From Lachnospiraceae bacterium P6B14 (lineage in GTDB: Bacteria; Bacillota; Clostridia; Lachnospirales; Lachnospiraceae), in the NCBI GenBank assembly GCA_000687695.1, contig JHWZ01000002.1, positions 232,779 to 296,778 on the forward strand: DNA of 64,000 nucleotides, read 5' to 3'. The notes beneath the pieces were generated by a model. The model did no database searches, was not told the origin of the DNA, and saw only the letters and a list, made by a program, of their open reading frames with translations. This document shows, piece after piece, positions 25,127-34,565 of this stretch (positions are counted from its first letter, which is position 1; each line of letters opens with the position of its first letter). The translations under genes were made by a program, and so were the position numbers.

Positions 25127-27892
25127 ATGAACCAGAGAAAAGCAGGAGCACTTTTATCATATGTGTATCTGGCACTGACGTTTATCGTCGGTCTGTTTTA
25201 CACGCCCTTTGCCATCTCTTTTTTGGGCGAAGGGGAGTATGGTGTTTTTGCGATCGCTCTTTCTGCCATTTCTTTTATGGCCATATTGGATATGGGCTTC
25301 AACCAGACCATGATCCGTTATGTTTCCAAGTGTAAGGCACTCGATGACAAGGACGGAGAAAGCCGAATAAACGGCATGTTTCTTGTTTTCTATGCCGGGA
25401 TTGCGGTAGTCGCACTGATAGCGGGTTTTGTTCTTTCATTCTTTATCGAAGATATATTTGTCGGAAACTCGGCAGGTCTTACCGAGTGGGAAGCTATGCG
25501 CCTTCGGACTGTATTTGTGATACTTCTTATCAATCTGGTAGGGTCATTTCCACTGGGAATATATACTGCTATTTTAAATGCAAATGAAGGCTTTGTTGTT
25601 TTAAAGGGAATTAATATTCTTACATTTGTATTGACATACGGAGGTATGACTATCGCTCTTGTTTGCGGTTATAATACCATAGTACTTGCAGTGATAACTA
25701 CCGTTGTATCGTTAGCGTTAAAAATGGTCCAGGGTATATATGTACAATACCGGTTCAAGCCCAAGTTCAAGATCAGAGGTTGGGATGGAACTTTGTTTAA
25801 AGAGGTCTTTTCTTTCTCGTTTTTTATATTCTTAAATATTGTTATAGATCAGCTGTATGCAAATACCGATAAGATGATTCTCGGTATAGTAAAAAACTCA
25901 TTTGTGGTTACCGTTTACTCCGTAGGAGTGCAGTTTACTTCTTATTTTGAACAGTTCTCAACATCTATCAGCGGCGTATTTTTACCGCATATTACTGAGC
26001 TTACAACAAAAGAAAAGGATATGAAAAAAGTATCCGAGATTTTCGTCAGGATCGGAAGGATACAGTTCATACTTTTGGGCTTTTTGATGAGCGGATTTAT
26101 AATACTGGGAAGGATGTTTATCGGGCTGTGGGTCGGCAAATCAATGGATGAAGCATATTTTATAGCGTTGGTTGTCATAATCCCTGCCATTATTCCGCTC
26201 TCACAGAATATCGGAATATCCGTTATCAGGGCGCTAAACAGACACAGGTTCAGATCCGTTATGTATCTGGGGATAGCTATCCTTAACGTGGGGCTGAGTA
26301 TCCCGATGGCTATGTGGTTCGGAGGGTTCGGTGCTGCATGTATTACAGGCTTCGGAACCTGTTTGGGGCAGATACTCACGATGAACTGGTTTTATTATAA
26401 AAGGATCGGTCTCGATATTCCGAGGTATTGGAAGGAGGCAGCAAAGATCCTTTTAGTACTGGTACCGGTTGGACTTATCGGTTTCGGAATGCATATGCTT
26501 CCGTTCTGGGATAGTTTCAGCGAGTGGAACGGATGGATCTCGTTTATATGCCAGGGCATCATTTATTCTGTTATATTTGTTGTTTGCGCGTGGCTGTTTA
26601 TTTTTAATGAATATGAAAAGGGGTTACTGACCGGAGTTGTCAAAAGTATCGCGAAGGCTTTACTTAGACTGATTCCTATGCGTGATGATGTGATGCTCGA
26701 ATCCTTTCCTGATTTTTCGGGCAATACACTTGTGATCTACAATGAACTCATAAAGAATAATTATCATATGTCTCATCGGATTTACTGGAATATTTATGAT
26801 GAAGAAAGCGAGTATGAATTACCGCCGAATGTATATGTGGTTTACAAAAAGAAAAAGGGGATAGCTGCTACTATTTCCAGAATTATGGCGACGGCGAGAT
26901 GTAAATACATCATTGATTCCAATTCGTACGTTCATAAGCTCAGGAGTAAACAGGTGAGGCTGCATCTCGGACACGGAATGCCCATAAAGCTGATGCCTGA
27001 TTATACGAATTATGAGGAAATCGGTGAATGCGACGGATATCTGACCTGCGGTACTTATTGGAAGGATATATACACGGGTATGGCGCATATACCGGAGAGT
27101 ATTTTACTTCCGATAGGCTACCCGAGAAATGATATACTGGTCCATGAGCCGAAGAAACACGGCAGCCCCGGAAAGGAGCACGGATACTTTTGGCATCTGC
27201 CCGAGAGAGAGCGTTTCATCTTTTGGATGCCGACATACAGGCAGCACAGGAACAAGTCAGATGAGCGCAGGGAGGAAAAGGAGACAAGACAGCAGGAGAT
27301 AGATGAGGGACGCTGGGAAGTGCTCGCGATGGAGCAGCTTCGCAAAAAGAAACAGCCGAAGATGCCGTTTGGTATGCCGGAGGTTGCGGATTTAGACGAA
27401 CTGAAAAGACTGGATGAGAAGCTGGGAGAGTGCGAACTGAAGCTTTATTTCAGGCCTCATCCGGCGCAGGATATGCAGTTTGTTTCCAAAATCGAGCTTG
27501 ATAATGTTAGGATAGCCGATGACGAGTTTTTGGAAAGATGCGAGGAGACTCTGTATGAAATGCTCCTGAACTCGGAGGCTTTGATCACTGATTATTCATC
27601 AGTGTATTTTGACTATCTGCTCACCGGAAAGCCTATAGGACTGACTCTCCGAGACGCGGATACGTTTTTCAGAGATTGTGAGTGTTGTTTTGGTGATCTC
27701 GAGGAGGAGCTCGCAGGGTATCATATTCACTCGTTTGACGAGGTGATGAGATTCATATCAATGGTGTCAGAAGGGGCGCCGATGGCAGCCGTGAAGGAAG
27801 CTGTGGGGTGGTTTCATGATGTCACGGATGGAAGCTCGACAGAGAGAGTTATGGAGTGGTTAAGGGAGCATGGGTTACACGACGCAGATTGA
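25127..27892 (+). CDS. polysaccharide flippase fused to CDP-glycerol glycerophosphotransferase
   Basis: A 921-residue two-domain protein in one uninterrupted frame. Residues 1 to about 500 are a 12-14 helix MOP/Wzx-type flippase (GALLSYVYLALTFIVGLFYTPF, FNQTMIRYVSK, RALNRHRFRSVMYLG). Residues about 520-915 are a glycerophosphotransferase domain: LHLGHGMPIK (about 612), LPIGYPRND, WMPTYRQH (about 700), FRPHPA (775) and ITDYSSVYFDYLLTG (about 820). A Lys/Glu-rich insert sits between PTYRQH and FRPHPA. The fusion physically joins polymer extension or capping in the cytoplasm with export. It starts 2 bp after the SGNH gene. Polymerase versus single-unit transferase cannot be decided. Confidence 0.88.
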   Translation: MNQRKAGALLSYVYLALTFIVGLFYTPFAISFLGEGEYGVFAIALSAISFMAILDMGFNQTMIRYVSKCKALDDKDGESRINGMFLVFYAGIAVVALIAGFVLSFFIEDIFVGNSAGLTEWEAMRLRTVFVILLINLVGSFPLGIYTAILNANEGFVVLKGINILTFVLTYGGMTIALVCGYNTIVLAVITTVVSLALKMVQGIYVQYRFKPKFKIRGWDGTLFKEVFSFSFFIFLNIVIDQLYANTDKMILGIVKNSFVVTVYSVGVQFTSYFEQFSTSISGVFLPHITELTTKEKDMKKVSEIFVRIGRIQFILLGFLMSGFIILGRMFIGLWVGKSMDEAYFIALVVIIPAIIPLSQNIGISVIRALNRHRFRSVMYLGIAILNVGLSIPMAMWFGGFGAACITGFGTCLGQILTMNWFYYKRIGLDIPRYWKEAAKILLVLVPVGLIGFGMHMLPFWDSFSEWNGWISFICQGIIYSVIFVVCAWLFIFNEYEKGLLTGVVKSIAKALLRLIPMRDDVMLESFPDFSGNTLVIYNELIKNNYHMSHRIYWNIYDEESEYELPPNVYVVYKKKKGIAATISRIMATARCKYIIDSNSYVHKLRSKQVRLHLGHGMPIKLMPDYTNYEEIGECDGYLTCGTYWKDIYTGMAHIPESILLPIGYPRNDILVHEPKKHGSPGKEHGYFWHLPERERFIFWMPTYRQHRNKSDERREEKETRQQEIDEGRWEVLAMEQLRKKKQPKMPFGMPEVADLDELKRLDEKLGECELKLYFRPHPAQDMQFVSKIELDNVRIADDEFLERCEETLYEMLLNSEALITDYSSVYFDYLLTGKPIGLTLRDADTFFRDCECCFGDLEEELAGYHIHSFDEVMRFISMVSEGAPMAAVKEAVGWFHDVTDGSSTERVMEWLREHGLHDAD

Positions 27893-27894
27893 CC

Positions 27895-28022
27895 GGCAAA
27901 CTCCAACATGCATCTCGGGACTCCACTTGCGTCATTCGGAAACGTAGCACTGCATGCGTGCAGAATACGCACGCTACGCAGTGACGTTTCCGACAGGTCC
28001 CTCGATACATGTTGGATTTGCC
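27895..28022 (+). repeat. palindromic element, family 1 copy (divergent)
   Basis: The outer arms GGCAAACTCCAACATG (27895-27910) and CATGTTGGATTTGCC (28008-28022) are complementary apart from one or two bases. An asymmetric strand CCACTTGCGTCATT follows, then the inner arm CGGAAACGT/ACGTTTCCG, a 2-base bulge, CACTGC/GCAGTG and a GCGTGC-type tip. The same order of parts is seen at 40387, 41356 and 52248. It fills the gap before the GtrA gene. Confidence 0.75.
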
Positions 28023-28080
28023 TATACAATCTGCTGAGATAACTGATATGAACAAATATGGAAGAGAAAGGTTTGTAGTT

Positions 28081-28629
28081 ATGCGTGATGAAAGGAAGGA
28101 CATATTCGATAAGCTGATGAGTTTACCCGGTTTGAGGATATTCGAGGATTTTTATCAGAAGCATCGGGAAGGACTCATGTACCTGTTTTTCGGTGGGGTG
28201 ACGACGCTACTGAATTTGGTTCTCAGTGCGATGTTTTGGTATGTACTGAAGTGGGAGAGTTGGTATCTGGGTGACTTTGCCATCGGTACATTTTTAGGAA
28301 ACCTGATATCAATCATCATCTGTATGGTTTTTGCTTATGTGACAAATCGTCATTATGTTTTCCGCTCACAGGTGAGGGGTGCGAAGGCGATAAGCATAGA
28401 GTTTTTTAAGTTTGTCGGTGGAAGGGTGACCACCCTGATCGTCGAGATCGGTGGTGTGCAGCTGACCGTTATTCTTTTTCCGGGAAACAGTGTGGCGCTT
28501 TTCATCGGAAAAGTGATCACGCAGATTTTAGTCATCCTGCTTAATTTCATTTTCAGCAAGCTGTTTGTTTTCAAGGATAAATCGGATAAAGCTTACGAGA
28601 AGGATAACGAAGACGATAATGATAAATAA
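28081..28629 (+). CDS. GtrA family membrane protein
   Basis: A 182-residue protein with four membrane helices in GtrA order (LMYLFFGGVTTLLNLVLSAM, FLGNLISIIICMVFAYVTNRHYVF, and FIGKVITQILVILLNFIFSKLFVFK) and an acidic-basic tail. GtrA proteins are thought to flip polyprenyl-phosphate sugars made by GtrB-type enzymes such as the one at 14189. The ATG at 28081 was preferred because GAAAGG lies 9 bases upstream; in-frame ATGs at 28048 and 28009 have poor sites, and the latter lies inside the palindromic element. It is the last gene of the surface polymer run and ends at a strong terminator. Confidence 0.87.
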   Translation: MRDERKDIFDKLMSLPGLRIFEDFYQKHREGLMYLFFGGVTTLLNLVLSAMFWYVLKWESWYLGDFAIGTFLGNLISIIICMVFAYVTNRHYVFRSQVRGAKAISIEFFKFVGGRVTTLIVEIGGVQLTVILFPGNSVALFIGKVITQILVILLNFIFSKLFVFKDKSDKAYEKDNEDDNDK

Positions 28630-28631
28630 CA

Positions 28632-28667
28632 AAAAAGTGCGGGAGATTTGATCATCCCGCACTTTTT
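28632..28667. terminator. bidirectional terminator
   Basis: AAAAAGTGCGGGA (28632-28644) and TCCCGCACTTTTT (28655-28667) form a perfect 13-bp stem with a 10-base loop and A/T flanks. It serves the GtrA gene on the plus strand and the secreted protein gene on the minus strand. Confidence 0.95.
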
Positions 28668-28690
28668 GATATCAATTCTTTTTAGTCGGA

Positions 28691-30184
28691 TTACTTTGCA
28701 GCCCAAGTAAGCACGGATACAGGTGCACCGAAGCCATTTCCGTCATCGGAAATCGGGTTGATCAGACTGTTAGCTTCGTTCCAGTCATCAGTATCCATAG
28801 TGAGATCCATCCAACTGAAGCTTTTTCCTGTTGAATCATTCTTAAGGGTAAATGTTCCCGTTTTGGCGTCAGTCCATGGCTCAAAACGATAATCACCAAC
28901 GGTCTTTACCTCTTTCTTGGTTCCTGCACAGTCAACTGTAAGTGTACGAACCGTAGCGCCTGTAGAAGTTACATAACTGTCTGCTGCAGTTGCTTCTTCA
29001 AATGATCCCGGCTCGTAGATCTGGCCATCGTAGTCTATGTTGTCATAAGTAAATGTATATCTCTCCTCGGCAACTCCCATCGAGTTGATGCAGGTTACCG
29101 TGAGGATCTGAGGAGCAGCACCGCCCTCGTCAACGATCACTTCGTAGTACATATCTGCACCATCGGCAAAGTCGATGATATACTGACCTTCCTTAAGCTC
29201 GGTGTTCTTTGTATAGGTGATCTCATAGTCGGAAGGACTGTTGATGATGCCGTCAAAAATATACACGAACTTGACCGGGTTTGCATTTTCTTTACGGAAA
29301 GTATTCCAGTCTTTTGCTTCATCTTTTCCGAAGACATAACGTGTTCTCGGGAGATTACCTCCGGTGAATGCCACGTAAGGATTGGTTTTATCATCCTTTG
29401 TGTAAACCAGTACGGTAGGAGTATCCGTAGAAGAGTTTACAAAGATTGAGTTTGTAAGGTAGAGCTCACGTTTTATCTCGAGAGGCTCCATTGTAGCATC
29501 AGGCTTACTGAAAGCGAGCTTCTTTGTTTTGTTATAGGATTTTACGTATTTGTCAAATACCTTTTTGGTGATCTTTTTTGAGCCTTTTTTGTAGGTCTTT
29601 CCTGTATTTGAATAAGTGGTGCTCTTTTTCATCTTGTCAAAGGTAACCTTGTATTCCGTATAGGAAGTGGTCTTTCCGCTTACGGTCTTTACGGTAAAGA
29701 TACCTTTTTTGGCGTTGGTCTTGCGGACCTCTTTGACATTTTTGATGGAAACGGCCGGTTTTACCTCAGAAGCACGTGAGCCTGCCATCATCATGTCGTA
29801 GAAGTATACATCGAGTTTCTTTGGATGCAGAGCAAAAAGCTCTGTGGAATAATCTTTGTTTGCGTCGTACTTTGCGATCTTGAGTTTTGAGTCCTTTGCC
29901 ATAAGGGTACCTGCGGCATAGACTTCAAGCTGTCCGGATTCGTCTACCAGTGAGAATTCCTCGACAAGTGTGTCTCTCTGCTTTGAAGGATCATCTGTCC
30001 ATGTTGAGTTGATAAGGTCAGTCAGCTGAGCCATAGCAGCAGCGCCTGAGATCGTGGTAGTGGTAGCAGTGGTTGTCTCATCTGCTGCTCTTGATGTCTT
30101 GTCTGTAGCCGGAACTGAGATGCCGGATACGGCCAAAGCAAGAGCCAACATTGCTGCTAAGCGTCTTGATTTTGAAAGTTTCAT
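28691..30184 (-). CDS. secreted protein of unknown function
   Basis: A 497-residue protein with a clear Sec signal peptide (KSRRLAAMLALALAVSG, cleavage likely near SRAADE, residue about 32). The mature part is rich in Thr, Ser, Lys, Tyr and Asp, with many beta-prone segments (SGKTTSYTEYKVTF, GTFTLKNDSTGKSFSW) and no membrane anchor or sortase motif at the C-terminus. I do not recognise a family. AAAAGGAGG precedes the start at 30184. It is divergent from the Ig-like repeat protein gene and shares a 245-bp control region with it, so the two may be regulated together. Confidence 0.75.
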   Translation of the reverse strand: MKLSKSRRLAAMLALALAVSGISVPATDKTSRAADETTTATTTTISGAAAMAQLTDLINSTWTDDPSKQRDTLVEEFSLVDESGQLEVYAAGTLMAKDSKLKIAKYDANKDYSTELFALHPKKLDVYFYDMMMAGSRASEVKPAVSIKNVKEVRKTNAKKGIFTVKTVSGKTTSYTEYKVTFDKMKKSTTYSNTGKTYKKGSKKITKKVFDKYVKSYNKTKKLAFSKPDATMEPLEIKRELYLTNSIFVNSSTDTPTVLVYTKDDKTNPYVAFTGGNLPRTRYVFGKDEAKDWNTFRKENANPVKFVYIFDGIINSPSDYEITYTKNTELKEGQYIIDFADGADMYYEVIVDEGGAAPQILTVTCINSMGVAEERYTFTYDNIDYDGQIYEPGSFEEATAADSYVTSTGATVRTLTVDCAGTKKEVKTVGDYRFEPWTDAKTGTFTLKNDSTGKSFSWMDLTMDTDDWNEANSLINPISDDGNGFGAPVSVLTWAAK

Positions 30185-30431
30185 GATTTACCTCCTTTTT
30201 TTTCGCCATTTGGCGTTTCTGCTATCGATCATAACACATTTTCGGCAAAAAAGCAACCTTGACAAAGCCTCCTCGCGAAAGTAAAATAAAACATGACTAC
30301 GTTTTGACATCTGAAGGTCGTGAAACTGACACAGATAGGGTGTATCATAGGGGTACTTAAAAAAATAAGGGATCAAGCCGATATAGATGACGGTGGTTTT
30401 TATCATTTTGAGATAAAGCGAGGTTATGACT
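30185..30431. promoter_or_regulatory. divergent control region between two secreted-protein genes
   Basis: For the minus-strand gene a TTGCTT -35 (30251-30256) and TATGAT -10 (30228-30233) are 17 bp apart. A small hairpin CGCCA/TGGCG (30204-30215) lies just upstream of its ribosome binding site. For the plus-strand gene TTGACA occurs at 30304-30309, but no good -10 stands at the right distance; TATCAT at 30343 has only a weak -35. No gene was seen in the 247 bp. Confidence 0.5.
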
Positions 30432-33400
30432 ATGGATAAAGAGATGAGAAAGAACAGAAGAAGGGGAAAGGTCGGAAGACGTCTGCTTGGCGTGTTTTTG
30501 GCCTTAAATTTATTTATAAGTGCTTTTTCGGGGATAGTGTTCTTCCACTATACGCCGAAGGTGGCAAAGGCGGCGGACACGGAAGAAGGAAAAATCCAGA
30601 TCATGATCGACGAGAAGGCATACAGTGAGTCGAATCCGTATACTATGAGATCATCTACGATTTCTCTGGTTTTGGATGATGCGAGCGCTGCGACCTACAG
30701 CAGTTCTGATTATACCGTTGATTGGCATATTCTCGGATCAACTACACCTGCGAAAGATGAGGATGATGTACTGAAGATCACTAGCTCGTCGCGTACAACA
30801 TGTCAGGTTAAGTCGAAAAACAAATACGATGAATCAACAGTTGAGGTCGTTGTGCAGAAGACATCTGGTGATGTGTATAAGTCAGCACGTGTAAAGATAA
30901 ATGTTGCATTCGGTATTGACACATGGGGAACAGGATTCTCTGTGATAAACGGGGAAAGGGCACTTTGTCTGAATCTGGGTTCGCCAAAGGATCTTAAGCT
31001 TAGTATGGGTGGAACTGCGACATGGTCACGCGTTGATTCTGATGTAATAAGCATTGATCAGGCGACAGGAAAAGTAACTCCTGTTGGTGTGGGAACCACA
31101 ACTATTACAGCGATTGGTCCGGGAGAAGGACAGGAGCATACGATACCGGTTTATGTTGCACCGGGAGTTACTACCAAGGTCGATAAAAATACAGCCAGAA
31201 ATTATTCTTCAACTCTTCCCAAGAGTAACGATCCAAATGTGGATGAGCAGACGATAAAAAGCGGATCATATGTATATGTTAATGCGGTTTTCGATTCATC
31301 GTCTCCGAAACGATTCAATGAAAAGGTATATTGGGAAATCCAGGACGATAATGGAGTGATTCTTTGCAGCACTGATAACCCTGAACCTGCGAACAGCCCG
31401 ATTTCGGTTGAGTATCCGTACGGAGCACGAAGTAATGTCATGAAGGTAAGCGGTGTGTCCGGCGAGTATGATATGTACTTGTATGCTGTTGGAACCAAAA
31501 ACAGCTTTACTAGTAACCAAAGACCATATGAGATCTCGAATGCGCACCTTGTTATAGCAAGTAATATCGAGTATAAAGAAGAAATACTTGGAGTGGGAGA
31601 CAGATATAGTCTTCCGCTTTCATATAACCTTAATGAAGCAACGTTTGATCAGTATTTTGAGGCGAAGATTTGGCAGGACGATCCTGCTGTAGACTGGAAA
31701 GTAAATCCTCAGGATTATGGTATCAATTGCGATGAGTATGCTGTGGCTCCGACCTCTGCAAACAAGTATACTATCACTACAAAAAAAGAAGGAAAGATAG
31801 TTGCGGTTATGCACGTAAAGAGTAGTGAGGCAAAGGTTAGGATACAGGAGTTGACCGGACTGGATACTGTCCCTGATTACTTTGTAACGAAAATCGCGAT
31901 CACTGATAAGATCACTCTAAGCAGTGAATCTATGACTATGATGATAGGTCAGTCTCAAACACTTCACGTAACAAATAATACCGGAACAACCGGAGCGATA
32001 GAGTGGACATCATCGAATCCGAGTCTGGTATCCATAGAGGACACAAACGGTGTTAATAATACCATCAAGGCGCTGGGTAAAACTACTCAGCCGGGTGTTA
32101 CGATCACAGCCAGCTTGTATGTAGGTAATGGTACGTACAGACGAGCTACATGTTTGGTTACCGTAATAGAGGCACTTACATCATTCACGTTGAATCCGAG
32201 CGATAAGCTGACATTGAATGTGGGCAAATCCGAGTATGTATTTGCTGAGGTTCCAAACAGTGAAAGTGTTGAGGAAGTTCCTCTCATGTGGCAGTCTGCT
32301 GATGCGGATGTTATTTCCATAACACCGAAGGACGGAAACAAGAGCGCTCTTATCACAGGAAAGAAGGGTGGTAAAACCGTCCTGATGGTAACAAATACCC
32401 TCGACTGGTCGGTCGAACGACTGGAAGTAGAGGTTATAGTTCCCGTTAAGAGTGTCGAGTTTGAGAAGGATGAGTATGTATTCCCGGCACATAATGACGG
32501 AAAGAGCATGAAACAATTCTTGAAGATAGAACCTTCCGATGCCACGTCGTCAGACATAGAGTGGTCGGTGACGGATACGACTGTTGCGTCTATAGATCAG
32601 GAGGGTTATCTGAAGTTTTTGAATCCGGGATCTGTAACAGTTAAAGCGAAAGTAAAAACCGACTACGTCGGAATCCCGGTAGCTACTACTCTGGTAAAGA
32701 TAACAGGTGGTCCGGAGGATATCATTTTTGAAAACCTGAAAGACGATCACCTGGATATAGAGGCCGGAGATACAAAGACGGTAAACCTGAAGTTCGTGCC
32801 TGCTACAGCTGAAACAAATCTGATATGGCGTACGGATAGAGCCGGTGTGTGTCATCTGGATTATCATGATGACAAAAGAGAGCTCGAGGTAGTAGGCCAG
32901 AAACCCGGTAGCTGTACGGTCACTTGTCGTACGGATGATAACGTATACTATTCATTTACTGTCACGTGTACCGAGGCTTCCACAGGTATCGAGTTTGAGA
33001 AGGATTCCGTGACTCTCTATAACGGTGATCCGATAAATGGAAAGTTCCAGCTTGTGCCGAAACTGAAGCCGGAGACATCTACCGATACCGTATCTTACAA
33101 GATGCGTGATGAAAAGATAGCAACGGTCAGCGATAAGGGATTGCTCACCGCAGTCGCAGCGGGAAAGACATATGTTAGTGCGACCACGAGCTCAGGTAAA
33201 ACAGCTATAGTTGACGTCATAGTAGTTGATAAGGTTACAAAGGTTACGGGAGATTTTAAGCGTGCCACCGTATATATCGGTGAGGCGCTGACGATCTCTC
33301 CGAAAATCACTCCTCAGACAGCTGCAAACAAGAATATAAAATGGAGCTGGGAGCCGTATGAAACCGATGATCCGGGTTCTATCGAGATGGATGAGAGAGG

Positions 33401-34487
33401 CACTGAGGTTATTGTCACCGGAAAGACTGAAGGTATGGTAGTGCTCACGGGTGTGAGCGAGGATAACAGTTCAGCGTATGTCGAGTACACACTCACAGTC
33501 AAGTACAGAACACCTCAGTACAGTACGAAGGTGACGCTCAGCCCGAAGGTGAAATACGTAAATGTCGGAAAGAAGTTCAAGGTAAGCCGTTCCGTCAAAA
33601 ATGCATACAACGGAAACAGGACTCTGAGATGGAAGAGTTCAAACAGAAGAGTCGCAACCGTATCGAGCTCAGGTAGAGTCAAGGCAAGAAAAGTAGGAAA
33701 GGCAACGATCTCCGCGACATGTCTGGACGGATCCAAGGCGAAGGGCTCCATGAAGGTGGTAGTTAGACGCCTGGTAACGAAGATAAAGATGAATAAGTCC
33801 AATGCGAACATCCTTGTCGGAAGGAGCGTCAGACTCAGCGTCAGGATCACACCGTCCAACGCAACGATAAAGGGTGTGAAGTGGAAGTCCGGAGATACAT
33901 CTATAGCTACGGTTGACGGAGGAAAGGTCATCGGAGTCGCTCCGGGTATGGTAAAGATCACCGCGACATCAAAGGATGCGACAAAGAAAAAGACCTACTG
34001 CTGGGTAACGGTATCCGAGCCTGTGCCTGTGACTAACTTTACGATCGCGGACGCCAACCTGACGGTAGCGAAGGGAAGTACGATACAGTCGGGCATGGTT
34101 CCGAATCCGTCGAATGCAACGGATTCCATCAAATACTGGTCGGATACACCGTCTGTAGCTTCAGTTACATCAAAGGGCAAGATCAAGGGTCTCAGACCCG
34201 GAAAGGCTACCATCTACGCACGCGCCGCAAACGGTGTCGAGGGACACGTGGACGTGACCGTCGTAGATATCAACAGAAAAGCAGTGACGCTGCTTCAGTA
34301 TGCAACAGAGCAGTTGTCAATATACAATATTACTACAGGTATTACCTGGTACTCCGCGAAACCGGAGATAGCCTCGGTAGATGCGAACGGCTTGGTCAAA
34401 GCAAAACTACCGGGCAAGACCATAATCTATGCCTATGTTGACGGTGTCAAACTCGGATGTGAGGTCACTGTCAAGAGGATACAGTAG
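30432..34487 (+). CDS. large secreted Ig-like (BIG2) repeat protein
   Basis: A 1351-residue protein with a long signal peptide (GRRLLGVFLALNLFISAFSG..., cleavage near AKAAD) and a mature part of about ten to twelve Ig-like domains of the bacterial BIG2 type. The last four are clearest, each with a W(R/K)SS(N/D)...VATV...G.V.....GKATI pattern. No LPXTG, S-layer homology or C-terminal membrane helix is seen, so the mode of wall attachment is unknown. The ATG at 30432 is preferred to 30426 because GAGG (30420-30423) is then 8 bases upstream. It probably acts in adhesion or envelope structure. Confidence 0.88.
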   Translation: MDKEMRKNRRRGKVGRRLLGVFLALNLFISAFSGIVFFHYTPKVAKAADTEEGKIQIMIDEKAYSESNPYTMRSSTISLVLDDASAATYSSSDYTVDWHILGSTTPAKDEDDVLKITSSSRTTCQVKSKNKYDESTVEVVVQKTSGDVYKSARVKINVAFGIDTWGTGFSVINGERALCLNLGSPKDLKLSMGGTATWSRVDSDVISIDQATGKVTPVGVGTTTITAIGPGEGQEHTIPVYVAPGVTTKVDKNTARNYSSTLPKSNDPNVDEQTIKSGSYVYVNAVFDSSSPKRFNEKVYWEIQDDNGVILCSTDNPEPANSPISVEYPYGARSNVMKVSGVSGEYDMYLYAVGTKNSFTSNQRPYEISNAHLVIASNIEYKEEILGVGDRYSLPLSYNLNEATFDQYFEAKIWQDDPAVDWKVNPQDYGINCDEYAVAPTSANKYTITTKKEGKIVAVMHVKSSEAKVRIQELTGLDTVPDYFVTKIAITDKITLSSESMTMMIGQSQTLHVTNNTGTTGAIEWTSSNPSLVSIEDTNGVNNTIKALGKTTQPGVTITASLYVGNGTYRRATCLVTVIEALTSFTLNPSDKLTLNVGKSEYVFAEVPNSESVEEVPLMWQSADADVISITPKDGNKSALITGKKGGKTVLMVTNTLDWSVERLEVEVIVPVKSVEFEKDEYVFPAHNDGKSMKQFLKIEPSDATSSDIEWSVTDTTVASIDQEGYLKFLNPGSVTVKAKVKTDYVGIPVATTLVKITGGPEDIIFENLKDDHLDIEAGDTKTVNLKFVPATAETNLIWRTDRAGVCHLDYHDDKRELEVVGQKPGSCTVTCRTDDNVYYSFTVTCTEASTGIEFEKDSVTLYNGDPINGKFQLVPKLKPETSTDTVSYKMRDEKIATVSDKGLLTAVAAGKTYVSATTSSGKTAIVDVIVVDKVTKVTGDFKRATVYIGEALTISPKITPQTAANKNIKWSWEPYETDDPGSIEMDERGTEVIVTGKTEGMVVLTGVSEDNSSAYVEYTLTVKYRTPQYSTKVTLSPKVKYVNVGKKFKVSRSVKNAYNGNRTLRWKSSNRRVATVSSSGRVKARKVGKATISATCLDGSKAKGSMKVVVRRLVTKIKMNKSNANILVGRSVRLSVRITPSNATIKGVKWKSGDTSIATVDGGKVIGVAPGMVKITATSKDATKKKTYCWVTVSEPVPVTNFTIADANLTVAKGSTIQSGMVPNPSNATDSIKYWSDTPSVASVTSKGKIKGLRPGKATIYARAANGVEGHVDVTVVDINRKAVTLLQYATEQLSIYNITTGITWYSAKPEIASVDANGLVKAKLPGKTIIYAYVDGVKLGCEVTVKRIQ

Positions 34488-34521
34488 CAGCGCAAATGCG
34501 CATGAATCAGAAAGGTAGAAT

Positions 34522-34538
34522 GCCGACCGGGAGTCGGC
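34522..34538 (+). other. short hairpin before recN
   Basis: GCCGAC/GTCGGC with a 5-base loop lies between the Ig-like protein gene and recN. A smaller GCGC/GCGC hairpin is just upstream (34491-34502). Neither is followed by a T-run, so these are weak candidates for termination or processing. Confidence 0.4.
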
Positions 34539-34565
34539 GGTTATGGGAGAGAAAGAGAGGGAGAT

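Noticed and set aside
27895..28022. MITE or insertion-sequence remnants as an explanation of the palindromes
   Set aside because: Termini differ completely between copies and convincing target duplications were not seen, except a possible short direct match around 12856 and 12972.
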